Assembly: GCF_013372125.1 (NCBI RefSeq)
Contig: NZ_CP053826.1
Coordinates: 992,001 to 1,056,000 of the forward strand
DNA from: Campylobacter curvus
Lineage (GTDB): Bacteria > Campylobacterota > Campylobacteria > Campylobacterales > Campylobacteraceae
DNA length: 64,000 bases
Direction: 5' to 3'
Positions 26,533 to 35,560 of the stretch are shown piece by piece; the first letter of the stretch is position 1; the number at the start of each line of letters is the position of its first letter. The position numbers and the translations under genes were made by a program. Below the pieces are notes generated by a model. The model made no database searches, was not told where the DNA came from, and was given only the letters and a program-made list of their open reading frames with translations.

Positions 26533-27084
26533 TTAAATTTGACACTGTTTTGCGTATTTTATGCCTAGCTCATAGGCCTTTTCGTTCGCCTCGCGCACCT
26601 TTGGTGGCACCGATGAGAGCATCTCGTTTTTGACCGCGTCTGCGTCCATGCACTCGCTCATCGTGACGGCTACGCCAAGAGCGACTACGCTTTGGGTGAT
26701 GACGTTGCCGACCTCGTCTTTTGCGATCGAGATGATCGGGATCTCATAGATTTTCCAGCGCCTTTTGTCCTCGTCGCTAGGAGTGACTAAATTTGGCTCG
26801 ACGACGATCACACCGCCATCTTTTACGCCATCTTTAAAGAGGTTATAGCTAGTCTGCGCGGTCGCTAGCATAAAGTCTATCTCGCCCTCGTTCGCGTAAG
26901 GATATAAAATTTCCTTTTCATCTAAGATGATATCGACCTTCGTCGGGCCTCCACGCACCTGCGAGGTATAAGTCGATGCCTTTACACCGTACCCGCCCTC
27001 TTTTATCTTTGCCGCGGCTAAAATTTCACCCGCCAGGATGACGCCCTGACCGCCCACACCGACGAACCTAAGTTGCTTTTTCAC
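26533..27084 (-). CDS. oorC: 2-oxoglutarate:acceptor oxidoreductase, gamma subunit
   Basis: 183-residue gamma subunit of 2-oxoglutarate:ferredoxin/flavodoxin oxidoreductase, which converts 2-oxoglutarate and CoA to succinyl-CoA, CO2 and reduced carrier. Seen: GVGGQGVILAGEILA at the N-terminus and TSQVRGGPTKVDIIL, the family hallmarks. Last gene of the operon; its start overlaps the oorB stop by 4 bp. Confidence 0.94.
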   Translation of the reverse strand: MKKQLRFVGVGGQGVILAGEILAAAKIKEGGYGVKASTYTSQVRGGPTKVDIILDEKEILYPYANEGEIDFMLATAQTSYNLFKDGVKDGGVIVVEPNLVTPSDEDKRRWKIYEIPIISIAKDEVGNVITQSVVALGVAVTMSECMDADAVKNEMLSSVPPKVREANEKAYELGIKYAKQCQI

Positions 27085-27935
27085 GCCAGCTCCTTAAAAT
27101 CGATCTTCACGCCGTCACGTGCAGCTGCTATGACCTTTGCGTAGGCTTTTGTGTATTCGGTTTTGCCGGTATCTTCATGAAGCACGCCAAGCGGGTAAAT
27201 CTCGCCAAGCTGTGCCCTCTCATCATCCGTCAGAGCGTCAAATTTAGCTTTATTCATCGTGCACTTCTTGATCCACTCCAAATTTTGCACCGCCTCGCCC
27301 ATTTTATTTTTGCGGCCTAAATTTATATGGCAGTTTGAAAATACGTCAAAAAAGCTGTATCCGTCGTGTTTAAAGCCTTGCACGAAAAGCTTTGTGAGCT
27401 TTTCTGGCTCTATGACGTTACCGCGCGCTACAAAGGTCGCTCCGGCGGCAGTCGCCAGCTTGCACGCATCAAAGCTTGGATCGATGTTGCCGTATTGCGC
27501 CGTGACCGTCCACATCCCGCGAGGCGTGGTCGGGCTGGTTTGAGAGTTTGTGAGCGCATAGATGAAGTTGTTTATCAGGATATGATTTAGCCCGATATTA
27601 CGCCTACAGCCGTGGATCGTATGGTTGCCCCCGATAGCCAGCCCATCGCCGTCTCCTGTTATCACGATCACGTGTTTATCGGGGTTTGCCAGCTTCACAC
27701 CTGTGGCATAGGCGATGGCTCTGCCGTGTGTGGTGTGGATCGTGTTACAATCCACATACGAGCTAAAGCGCCCCGAGCAGCCTATGCCAGAGACCACGCA
27801 GACATCGTTCATATCCCAGCCTACGGCGTCGATCGCGCGGATCATGCTTTTTAGTATCACGCCGTCGCCACATCCCCAGCACCAAAGCGTAGGCATCTTG
27901 TCCGTTCGCAGATATTTATCGTAATCAAAAGCCAT
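27081..27935 (-). CDS. oorB: 2-oxoglutarate:acceptor oxidoreductase, beta (TPP) subunit
   Basis: 284-residue thiamine-diphosphate-binding subunit. Seen: LWCWGCGDG (cluster-type CxxC), VSGIGCSGRFSSYVDC, TPP/Mg motif GDGDGLAIGGNHTIHGCRRN, and NNFIYALTNSQTSPTTP. It catalyses the decarboxylation chemistry with OorA. The start overlaps the oorA end by 11 bp and the stop overlaps oorC by 4 bp. Confidence 0.95.
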   Translation of the reverse strand: MAFDYDKYLRTDKMPTLWCWGCGDGVILKSMIRAIDAVGWDMNDVCVVSGIGCSGRFSSYVDCNTIHTTHGRAIAYATGVKLANPDKHVIVITGDGDGLAIGGNHTIHGCRRNIGLNHILINNFIYALTNSQTSPTTPRGMWTVTAQYGNIDPSFDACKLATAAGATFVARGNVIEPEKLTKLFVQGFKHDGYSFFDVFSNCHINLGRKNKMGEAVQNLEWIKKCTMNKAKFDALTDDERAQLGEIYPLGVLHEDTGKTEYTKAYAKVIAAARDGVKIDFKELA

Positions 27936-29067
27936 CGCTATCTCCTAAAATTTCCATTATTTTCGCCTCTATTTCGCTTGGGCTGAGCGGTCTGCCGTTT
28001 GCTTTTAAGAGCCTGGCAAAATCATCTCGCAAGATGATCTTTGAAATTTCGCCGCTATATTGGCCTAAATTTAGCTCGCAAACCAAAATTTTACTAAATT
28101 TTGCCGCTAGCCCTTTTAGCTTCGCACTTGGAGCGGGAAAGAGCGATATAGGCTTAAACAGTCCGGCCTTGACGCCGCGTGCGCGTAAATTCAGCACCGC
28201 TTGCTTTGCACTTAAAGCGACGCTGCCGTAGGCGATGATGCAAATTTGCGCGTCATCTAGCATGAAATTTTCACTCGCTTCTATCTCGTGCGTGTGTAGA
28301 TTGATTTTATTGAAAAGGCGTTTGATATTTTTATCCACGATGACGCCATCCTCGGTCGGAAAGCCCGTCTCGCCGTGATGAAGCCCCGTGATGTGATAGC
28401 GATATCCCTTGAAAAACGGGTTTAAGACCGCGGGCTTATCCTCGCTGATCGCATAGGGCTTATACTCTTTTACGTCGCCTGTAAATTCAGCCTTATGCCA
28501 GATCTCAAGCTCTGAAATTTCAGGTAAGACAACCTTGCCTTGCATATGGCCGATCGTCTCATCTAGTAGTAGCATCACTGGCGTCATAAAGCGAGTGGCT
28601 AGGTTGAAGGCCTGAACAGTGAATTTATAGCACTCTTCTAGGCTAGAAGGAGCCAGCACGATCATATTTATGTCGCCGTGGCTTGGCGTCTTTGCCTGAA
28701 GCACGTCGCCTTGAGATACACGCGTAGGCAGCCCGGTCGATGGTCCGCCGCGCATGACGTTTACGATGACCAAGGGCACTTCAGCGATGAAGCCAAGTCC
28801 GATCTGCTCGGCTTTTAAAGAGATACCAGGACCTGAGCTGGCCGTCATCGTCTTTGCTCCGCTCATCGCAGCGCCAAGAGCGACCGAGATACCGGCGATT
28901 TCGTCCTCCATCTGTATGAACGTGCCGCCAAATTTTGGCAAAAGCACGCTTAGCTCGTGCGCTACCTCGCTGCTTGGCGTGATAGGATATCCGCCGAAGA
29001 AATTACAGCCACATTCGACCGCAGCCCTTGCTACCAGGGCGTTTCCCGTCGATATGATCTCTCTCAT
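27925..29067 (-). CDS. oorA: 2-oxoglutarate:acceptor oxidoreductase, alpha subunit
   Basis: 380-residue alpha subunit. Seen: MREIISTGNALVARAAVECG with FFGGYPITPSSEVAHEL (substrate/TPP-domain motif), TASSGPGISLKAEQIG, NVMRGGPSTGLPT, and ILVCELNLGQYSGEI in the C-terminal domain. I chose ATG 29067, preceded by GGGGGAG and 1 bp after the oorD stop; the frame is open upstream over oorD without similarity. Confidence 0.95.
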   Translation of the reverse strand: MREIISTGNALVARAAVECGCNFFGGYPITPSSEVAHELSVLLPKFGGTFIQMEDEIAGISVALGAAMSGAKTMTASSGPGISLKAEQIGLGFIAEVPLVIVNVMRGGPSTGLPTRVSQGDVLQAKTPSHGDINMIVLAPSSLEECYKFTVQAFNLATRFMTPVMLLLDETIGHMQGKVVLPEISELEIWHKAEFTGDVKEYKPYAISEDKPAVLNPFFKGYRYHITGLHHGETGFPTEDGVIVDKNIKRLFNKINLHTHEIEASENFMLDDAQICIIAYGSVALSAKQAVLNLRARGVKAGLFKPISLFPAPSAKLKGLAAKFSKILVCELNLGQYSGEISKIILRDDFARLLKANGRPLSPSEIEAKIMEILGDSDGF

Positions 29068-29068
29068 C

Positions 29069-29374
29069 TCACTCCCCCAGCTTTGCAAATTTATTTGCCT
29101 TGACCGCCTCGGCTCGCTCTTTGCTCTCGCTTGTGAGTTTGGCAAATTTAAAACCTTTCTCGGCGACATAGATCGCAAAATCGGGGCAGTGAAGCTCACA
29201 GTCGCGACAGCCTATACAGGCGCCCGGATAGACTACCTCTATCATCTTGCCAAGCACGGCGTGAGGCTCTAACCTCATAGCCAGCACGCCCGCAGGACAG
29301 TAGCTCACGCACACGTCACAGGCCTTACACCTGCTCTCGTCGACCCAAACGGCCACATCATCTCTAACGATCAT
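29069..29374 (-). CDS. oorD: 2-oxoglutarate:acceptor oxidoreductase, ferredoxin-like delta subunit
   Basis: 101-residue 2x[4Fe-4S] ferredoxin subunit. Seen: CKACDVCVSYCPAGVLAM and CIGCRDCELHCPDFAIY, each a full CX2CX2CX3CP motif. It hands electrons from the TPP site to an external carrier, likely the neighbouring flavodoxin or a ferredoxin. First of the four oor genes, 9 bp after sucD. Confidence 0.94.
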   Translation of the reverse strand: MIVRDDVAVWVDESRCKACDVCVSYCPAGVLAMRLEPHAVLGKMIEVVYPGACIGCRDCELHCPDFAIYVAEKGFKFAKLTSESKERAEAVKANKFAKLGE

Positions 29375-29383
29375 AAATTTTCC

Positions 29384-30256
29384 TCATCCTAATATCTCTT
29401 TTAGTTTTTCGCCTATTTTTGCGGGATTCGTGACGATATGAGCGCCGGCTACTTTCAAGACTTCAAATTTAGCCTTTGCACTCGCGTTTTTGGAGTTTAT
29501 TATCGCTCCGGCATGTCCCATTTTACGTCCCTCGGGCGCACTGGCACCGGCTATGAAAGCGACGATGGGCTTTTTGAAATTTTCAATGATCTGACTGGCT
29601 CTACTCTCGAGCTCACCGCCTATCTCGCCTATCATCACGACAGCCCTAGTGTCCTCGTCCTCGTCAAAAAGGGGCAAAATTTCATCGTAAGCCATGCCAA
29701 TCACCGCGTCTCCGCCGATACCGATGGCTGTCGAGATACCATATCCTTGCTCGCAAATTTGATTTGCCGCTTCGTATGTGAGAGTGCCTGACTTTGAGAT
29801 GATACCGATATTTAGGCTCGCTCTTTTAAACACTGCGCTTGGCATGATGCCTAGCTTGCACTCGTTGGCGCTTATGACGCCCGGACAGTTTGGCCCTATG
29901 ATCTTCATGCCGCGCTTGTTCGCATAGGCCTTTGCAGCGAGCATGTCAAGCACCGGCACATGCTCGGTTATGACGACGCATAGCTTTATATCCGCGTCCG
30001 CAGCCTCGATGATAGCGTCTTTGCAAAAGCCGGCCGGCACGAATATCATACTAGCATCCGCCCCGCTAGCGTCTTTGGCCTCTTTCACGGTGTTATAAAT
30101 TTTAACGCCAAGATGCGTCTGTCCGCCTTTAAACGGCGTCACGCCGGCAGCTATCTGCGTGCCGTAGTCCATGCAGCTTTGAGTATGGAAGCTACCCTCC
30201 TTGCCCGTGATGCCCTGCACGATGACACGCGTGCTTTTATCTATCAATATACTCAT
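29384..30256 (-). CDS. sucD: Succinyl-CoA synthetase, alpha subunit
   Basis: 290-residue ADP/GDP-forming succinate-CoA ligase alpha subunit. Seen: VQGITGKEGSFHT (CoA-binding), GIISKSGTLTYEA, GIGGDAVIGM, and the phosphohistidine in KMGHAGAIINS. It makes succinate plus ATP from the succinyl-CoA produced by Oor. The start overlaps sucC by 4 bp. Confidence 0.96.
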   Translation of the reverse strand: MSILIDKSTRVIVQGITGKEGSFHTQSCMDYGTQIAAGVTPFKGGQTHLGVKIYNTVKEAKDASGADASMIFVPAGFCKDAIIEAADADIKLCVVITEHVPVLDMLAAKAYANKRGMKIIGPNCPGVISANECKLGIMPSAVFKRASLNIGIISKSGTLTYEAANQICEQGYGISTAIGIGGDAVIGMAYDEILPLFDEDEDTRAVVMIGEIGGELESRASQIIENFKKPIVAFIAGASAPEGRKMGHAGAIINSKNASAKAKFEVLKVAGAHIVTNPAKIGEKLKEILG

Positions 30257-31425
30257 TTTTCGCCCTTTGCGAGCATGACAGCCAGCCTTGCTCCCTCAAA
30301 TAGATCGCCGCTCGTATGCAGCCCCTTCAGGGAGGAATTTTTTAGCATATCAAGCGCTTCTTTAGCGTTCGTGCCATCAAGCCTCACGACCACAGGCACA
30401 CCAAGCGGCGTGCTTTGGCAAGCCTCGATGATGCCCGCAGCTATACGGTCGCAGCGAACGATACCGCCAAATATATTTACAAATATCACCTTCACGCGCC
30501 GATCGTTTAAAATCAGCCTAAAAGCCTTCGCTACGCCCTCGCCTGTCGCCGCACCGCCTACGTCTAGGAAATTTGCCGCCTCACCGCCAAGCTCTTTGAT
30601 GATATCCATCGTAGCCATGGCAAGCCCCGCTCCATTTACCACGCAGCCCACGCTACCCTCAAGCTTGATGTAGTTTAGACGCTGCTCCTTGGCTTCGTTT
30701 TCGCTAGCGTCGGTTTGAGTCTCGTCGTTTAAGGCCCTGATGTCCTCATGACGAAAGAGCGCGCTATCATCAAAGCTCATCTTTGCATCAAGTGCGTAGA
30801 ATTCATCATCTTGCGTCAGCACGAGAGGGTTTATCTCTATTAAATTCGCGTCTTTAAAGATGTAAATTTTATAAAGATTTTGCAGCAGCGTATCTAGCTT
30901 GCTCCATAAAATTTTATCGATCTGTAAGAAATTTATGAGCTCTTTGGTGTGAAAGCCGCAAAGTCCGATCTGTGGGTCGATGCTTATGGTTTTTATGAGA
31001 TGCGGGTTTTGTTTGGCGGTCTCTTCGATGCTGACACCGCCGTCTTTAGAGACGATGAGGCTGATTTTTTCGCTATTTCTGTCAAAGGCGAGGCTGAGGT
31101 AAATTTCTTGTTTGAAATTTAGCCCCTCCTCGATATAAATTTTACGCACCAATATCCCGTTTTTAGGCGTTTGAGGCGTGATGAGCGTCATGCCTAGCAG
31201 CTTTGATGCAAACTGTATCGCCTGCTCGCGAGAGCTCGCTATCTTCACGCCGCCGGCCAAACCGCGCCCACCGGCATGTATCTGCGCTTTGAGGGCAAAA
31301 ATCTCGCCTTCAAGATCGTTTAAAATTTCACTCGCCTGCTCTAAATTTTCAGCCACTGCGCCTTTTGCGACATTTACGCCGTATCGTTTTAAAATTTCCT
31401 TGGCCTGAAATTCGTGGATATTCAT
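30253..31425 (-). CDS. sucC: Succinyl-CoA synthetase, beta subunit
   Basis: 390-residue beta subunit with ATP-grasp fold. Seen: MNIHEFQAKEILKRYGV, KAQIHAGGRGLAGGVK, LIEINPLVLTQD, GSVGCVVNGAGLAMATMDII, NFLDVGGAATGEGV, and VNIFGGIVRCDRIA. Overlaps mdh and sucD by 4 bp each, showing tight translational coupling. Confidence 0.96.
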   Translation of the reverse strand: MNIHEFQAKEILKRYGVNVAKGAVAENLEQASEILNDLEGEIFALKAQIHAGGRGLAGGVKIASSREQAIQFASKLLGMTLITPQTPKNGILVRKIYIEEGLNFKQEIYLSLAFDRNSEKISLIVSKDGGVSIEETAKQNPHLIKTISIDPQIGLCGFHTKELINFLQIDKILWSKLDTLLQNLYKIYIFKDANLIEINPLVLTQDDEFYALDAKMSFDDSALFRHEDIRALNDETQTDASENEAKEQRLNYIKLEGSVGCVVNGAGLAMATMDIIKELGGEAANFLDVGGAATGEGVAKAFRLILNDRRVKVIFVNIFGGIVRCDRIAAGIIEACQSTPLGVPVVVRLDGTNAKEALDMLKNSSLKGLHTSGDLFEGARLAVMLAKGEK

Positions 31426-32315
31426 GCTAAATTTTCTTTTAAAAACCTGATATTCGCGCTGATCTCAGCCTCGCTCGCTTCAAGCTCGTCTAGCTCCTCG
31501 TCCTCTAAATTTAGAGGCAAAATTTCCTTTAGGCCGCTTTTTGAGAGCTTTACCAGCCTTCCGCATGCAAGCTCGTCTGACAAAATCACACTCGCAGCTA
31601 AAATTTCATCGCTGTTATTTTTTATCGCCTCGCACATCTTGACTACCGCAGCAGCCGGTGCGTAATACGCCGACGTGCCAAGCAGCCTCACTATCTTTGC
31701 ACCGCCGGTTTTGGTCTCTTGCTTTATCTTTTCAAGCTCCAGCGGGCTTAAATTTTGATTTAAATTTTTAGCCGAGACTATCATTTTGTCGTTGTGTGCT
31801 CCTAGCACCTTGGCGCTCACATCTTTGGCGCTGATGTCCTTTAGGCAGGCGATCTCGTAGCGACATCTCGCGCTATCAAGCTCGCCTGCCATGCCTATGA
31901 CGCGCGATCTATCAAAGCCGCTGTATCTTAGCGCTGTCCAGACCATGACATCAAGCGGGTTTGTCACGATGATGACGATAGCATTTGGTGCGAATTTCGC
32001 GATATTTTGAGCCGTTTGCTTTACGACTTGCGCATTTTTAAGCAGCAGATCCTCTCTGGTTTGCCCCTCTTTTCTGGGGCTTCCGGCGGTCACCACGACG
32101 ATGTCGCTAGCCTCTATCAGCGCAAAATCGTCTCCACCTGCCGCGCTCAAGCAGCCGCAAAATACGCAGCCGGCTTGCGCGATATCGATCGCCTTTGCAC
32201 GCGCGACATCGCCAAAAATATCCACTAGCGCGATCTCGTCGCAAACTCCACGCATACCAAGCGCATAAGCGATGCTCGCACCGACGTTTCCAGCTCCGAT
32301 GACACTTATTTTCAT
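31422..32315 (-). CDS. mdh: Malate dehydrogenase (LDH/MDH family)
   Basis: 297-residue NAD-dependent malate dehydrogenase of the LDH-like type. Seen: GAGNVGASIAYALGMRG (NAD loop), VVTAGSPRKEGQTREDLL with the mobile-loop Arg, VTNPLDVMVW, RVIGMAGELDSARCRYEIA, and catalytic His in LGAHNDKMIV. Substrate Arg placement favours malate over lactate, and the TCA operon context agrees. 3 bp after icd; overlaps sucC. Confidence 0.9.
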   Translation of the reverse strand: MKISVIGAGNVGASIAYALGMRGVCDEIALVDIFGDVARAKAIDIAQAGCVFCGCLSAAGGDDFALIEASDIVVVTAGSPRKEGQTREDLLLKNAQVVKQTAQNIAKFAPNAIVIIVTNPLDVMVWTALRYSGFDRSRVIGMAGELDSARCRYEIACLKDISAKDVSAKVLGAHNDKMIVSAKNLNQNLSPLELEKIKQETKTGGAKIVRLLGTSAYYAPAAAVVKMCEAIKNNSDEILAASVILSDELACGRLVKLSKSGLKEILPLNLEDEELDELEASEAEISANIRFLKENLA

Positions 32316-32318
32316 GTT

Positions 32319-34514
32319 TTATCCTATGATTTGATTTAAAATTTTACTCGGGCGCATTATCTGCGCAGCCTTTGTTTCATCCGGCATAAAATACCCGCCA
32401 AAATCGACGCTAACGCCCTGCACATCGCAAAGCTCTTTTAAAATTTTAGCCTCATTTTGGCTTAAATCTCTAGCTGTTTGGCTAAATTTTATAGCCAGCT
32501 TGGCGCCGTTTCGCGCCAGCTCATCAGCCCAGTAAAGCGCCAAATAAAAATGGCTCGCTCGAGTATCCGGGCTTTTGACGCCGCTTTTTGGGGATCTGTT
32601 GTTTTTTAGATAGGCTGCGACGGCGGCGTTTAGCGTCCTTGATAAAATTTCAGCCTTTTTGTCGCCCCTGCTAGCGCTCAAATGCTCAAGCGACGCGATG
32701 AGAGCTAGGTATTCGCCCAGGCTGTCCCAGTCTAGGTGGTTGCTAGCGATCATATCTCTAGCCAGCATCGGCGCAGTCCCGCCGGCACCGGTCTCAAACA
32801 TCGCTCCACCGCTTAAAAGAGGTACTACCGAGAGCATTTTTGAGCTTGTGCCAAGCTCTAAGATCGGGAAAAGATCGGTCAGATAGTCGCGTAGGACATT
32901 TCCGCTCACACTTATGACGTTTTTGTCGCTTCTGATCGTTTCAAGCGTCTTTTTGCAGGCCGCAGCATAGTCTAAAATTTCAAATTTTATCTTTGCCGCT
33001 TCGAATTCACCGAGGCGTCTTTTAAGTTTTTTTATCAGATTCGCATCATGCGCTCTAACGCCGTCTAGCCAAAAGATAAGCGGCTCTTTGGCCTCTTTGG
33101 CGCGCTTTAGAGCCAGATCTATCCACGCCTCTATCGCATCGTCCTTAGCCTGCGTCATCCTAAAAATATCGCCCTTTTGCACGCCAAATTTAAAAATTTC
33201 ATCGCCATTTTTGTTTGAAACGATGAATTCTCCGTCACTTTGCGCGATGAAAGTCTTGTCGTGACTGCCGTATTCCTCGGCCTTTTTAGCCATCAGTCCG
33301 ACGTTTGAGACGCTGCCGATCGTTCGCACGTCAAGCGCGCCGTTTTCCTTTAGCTCTTCTATGCACGCCTCATAAAGCGTCGCGTAGGTGCGATCGGGGA
33401 TGATAGCGAGCGTTTGCTCCTCTTTGCCGTCTTTGCCGCGCATCTTGCCTGAATTTCGTATCATCGCGGGCATCGAGGCGTCTATGATGACGTCGTTTGG
33501 AACGTGAAAATTCGTGATACCCTGGCTAGTATCTACCATCGCAAGACTGGCAGAATCATCTAAAATTTCACCAAATTTCGCAAGTATCTTTGCTCTAAGC
33601 GGCTCATTCAGGCTGGAAATTTTGGCGAAGATATCCTTTAGCCCGTTTTGCGCTTTTACACCAAGATCTGCAAAAATTTCGCCAAATTCTAAGAACGCCT
33701 CTTTAAAAAACACCTCAATAGCATGGGCAAATATGACAGGATCGCTTACTTTCATCATTGTAGCTTTTAAATGAAGACTCACGAGCAAGCCTTGCCGCTT
33801 GGCCTCTTTAAAGGCTTTTTCGTAAAATTTATCAAGCTCTTTTACGCTCATAAAAGTGGCGTCCACTACCTCGCCTCGTAAAATTTCAAGCTCTTTTAGC
33901 GTTTTTTCCGTGCCGTCTTCGCCTTTAAATTTCACAAAAAACGTATCGTCTCGCTCACTGATGATCGAGCGTTCGTTAGCGTAGAAATCGCCCTTTTGCA
34001 TATAAGCGACCCGTGTTTTTACCTCTTTGCTCCATTTGCCGATGTCGTGAGGATTTGATCTTGCAAATTCCTTTACGGCACCAACGCAGCGCCTATCGGA
34101 ATTTCCTTGTCGTAGCACCGGATTTACCGCACTTCCAAGCACTTTTGCGTATCTGCTTGCTACGTTTTTATCGTTTTCGTTTTTTATCTCGTTTGGATAG
34201 GTCGGTATATTGAAGCCAAGAGAGCGCAGCTCGCTGATAGCGGCGTTTAGCTGCGGGATAGTGGCTGAAATGTTTGGCAGCTTTATAATGTTCGCCTCTT
34301 TTCTGGCTGTAAGCTCGCCTAAAATTTTCAGTCCGTCCTCGTGTGAGTCGTCCAAGATATCGTCAAACGCCGCCAGTATCCTGCCCGCAAGCGATATATC
34401 CACCTGCTCTATCTCTATGCCGCCCTTTTTCAAAAAGCTTTGCACGATAGGAAATAACGAATAGCTCGCAAACAGTGGGGCTTCGTCGGTCTTGGTCCAG
34501 ATGATATCGCTCAT
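32319..34514 (-). CDS. icd: Isocitrate dehydrogenase, monomeric NADP type
   Basis: 731-residue monomeric (type II) isocitrate dehydrogenase, making 2-oxoglutarate. Length (about 740) and landmarks DEAPLFASYSLFPIVQ near the N-terminus, RQGNSDRR, SLHLKATMMKVSDP, ETGAGGTAPM, and SPKSGVKSPDTRASHFYLALYWA match the monomeric family, which is unrelated in length to the 42-kDa dimeric enzyme. First gene of an eight-gene unit icd-mdh-sucC-sucD-oorD-oorA-oorB-oorC. A 95-bp gap to mltG has a possible -10 (GATAAATT) about 40 bases before the ATG. Confidence 0.95.
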   Translation of the reverse strand: MSDIIWTKTDEAPLFASYSLFPIVQSFLKKGGIEIEQVDISLAGRILAAFDDILDDSHEDGLKILGELTARKEANIIKLPNISATIPQLNAAISELRSLGFNIPTYPNEIKNENDKNVASRYAKVLGSAVNPVLRQGNSDRRCVGAVKEFARSNPHDIGKWSKEVKTRVAYMQKGDFYANERSIISERDDTFFVKFKGEDGTEKTLKELEILRGEVVDATFMSVKELDKFYEKAFKEAKRQGLLVSLHLKATMMKVSDPVIFAHAIEVFFKEAFLEFGEIFADLGVKAQNGLKDIFAKISSLNEPLRAKILAKFGEILDDSASLAMVDTSQGITNFHVPNDVIIDASMPAMIRNSGKMRGKDGKEEQTLAIIPDRTYATLYEACIEELKENGALDVRTIGSVSNVGLMAKKAEEYGSHDKTFIAQSDGEFIVSNKNGDEIFKFGVQKGDIFRMTQAKDDAIEAWIDLALKRAKEAKEPLIFWLDGVRAHDANLIKKLKRRLGEFEAAKIKFEILDYAAACKKTLETIRSDKNVISVSGNVLRDYLTDLFPILELGTSSKMLSVVPLLSGGAMFETGAGGTAPMLARDMIASNHLDWDSLGEYLALIASLEHLSASRGDKKAEILSRTLNAAVAAYLKNNRSPKSGVKSPDTRASHFYLALYWADELARNGAKLAIKFSQTARDLSQNEAKILKELCDVQGVSVDFGGYFMPDETKAAQIMRPSKILNQIIG

Positions 34515-34609
34515 TTTTCACCTTGTCAAAATAAAATTTGTAGAATTTATCACTTTTTAGATTAAAAACACTTGTAAGATAGGCTTTAGGGCATATTTTC
34601 AGTGAAATT

Positions 34610-35560
34610 TTATCTTTGCTGCGACACGTTTTCGTTGTGTTCTATCAGCGTTTTTGAAAATTTATGCTTTTTCGTCTTTTTGTCGCGCACAAAGTATAAA
34701 AACTCCGTCTTAGCGGGGTTTATCGCGGCTTTTATGGCGTTTATGGAGACCGTGCAGATCGGCGTAGGCGGCAAGCCATCGTTTAAGTAGGTGTTAAACT
34801 CGCTCATATCGGTCTTTATGCGCTCAGGAGTCACCGCATCGTGCGAATAAACGCCGTAGTTTAGCGTCCCGTCCATTTGCAGTCTCATGCCTTTATCCAG
34901 GCGGTTATAGACGACCGAGGCGACAAGGGGCATCTCGTCGTTGTTTGCGGCTTCTTTTTGTATGACCGAGGCGATGGTCAAAATTTTATACCATTTTTTT
35001 TCGTTGTATTCGCCAAAAATTTTATTGCTTAGCTCGGACTGCGCCTTTTTTGAGGAATTTACCAGATAATACGCCAAATGCCGCTCGCTTATGCCGATCG
35101 GGATTTTATAGGTATTTGGCACTAAAAATCCATCCGGCAGCGGTGCTAACGCGTTATACTCGGCATTTAGTTTTTTAGCGTCCAGCTTTAGCTCGTTTGC
35201 GATCTGGTTTAAAAAAATGATCGTCGTCTCGCCCGGTATGAGCGTAATCTCTTGCAGTGCGGCCTTTGCCTTTGTGAGCTTGTATAAAAAATCGATCCTG
35301 CTAAGATGCGTGCTTTGCATGTTTATCCAGCCCGACTGCGGAGAGCCGATGAAAGAAAGTGCGTATTTGTCGATCTTGCTTAGATTAAAGTTGCGATTAG
35401 CTAAATAAGATATAATCTCGCCGACGCCTCCTTTAGGGATAAAGACGACTTCGCTCGTGCTTATCGGGCGAGCCAAATACGCAAAAACGCTTAGGAAAAA
35501 TATGAAAACGATATCGAAAAAGATGGCTAGATACGGCTTTTTTATAAAATTTTTTATCAT
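34610..35560 (-). CDS. mltG: Endolytic murein transglycosylase MltG
   Basis: About 316-residue inner-membrane lytic transglycosylase (YceG/MltG) thought to end nascent glycan strands. Seen: a Lys-rich N-terminus and one transmembrane segment (about residues 9-27), then a periplasmic domain with the YceG catalytic signature ASVIQKEAANNDEMPLVASV (catalytic Glu) and LQMDGTLNYG ... NTYLNDGLPPTPICT. I chose ATG 35560; ATG 35578 is possible. Either start lies inside the first codons of the divergent AsmA-like gene, so the two 5' ends overlap. Confidence 0.9.
   Translation of the reverse strand: MIKNFIKKPYLAIFFDIVFIFFLSVFAYLARPISTSEVVFIPKGGVGEIISYLANRNFNLSKIDKYALSFIGSPQSGWINMQSTHLSRIDFLYKLTKAKAALQEITLIPGETTIIFLNQIANELKLDAKKLNAEYNALAPLPDGFLVPNTYKIPIGISERHLAYYLVNSSKKAQSELSNKIFGEYNEKKWYKILTIASVIQKEAANNDEMPLVASVVYNRLDKGMRLQMDGTLNYGVYSHDAVTPERIKTDMSEFNTYLNDGLPPTPICTVSINAIKAAINPAKTEFLYFVRDKKTKKHKFSKTLIEHNENVSQQR

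Noticed and set aside
30113-30673. 186-codon + strand open frame opposite sucD/sucC
   Set aside because: Antisense to two well-supported genes, with no recognisable motif or ribosome-binding site.
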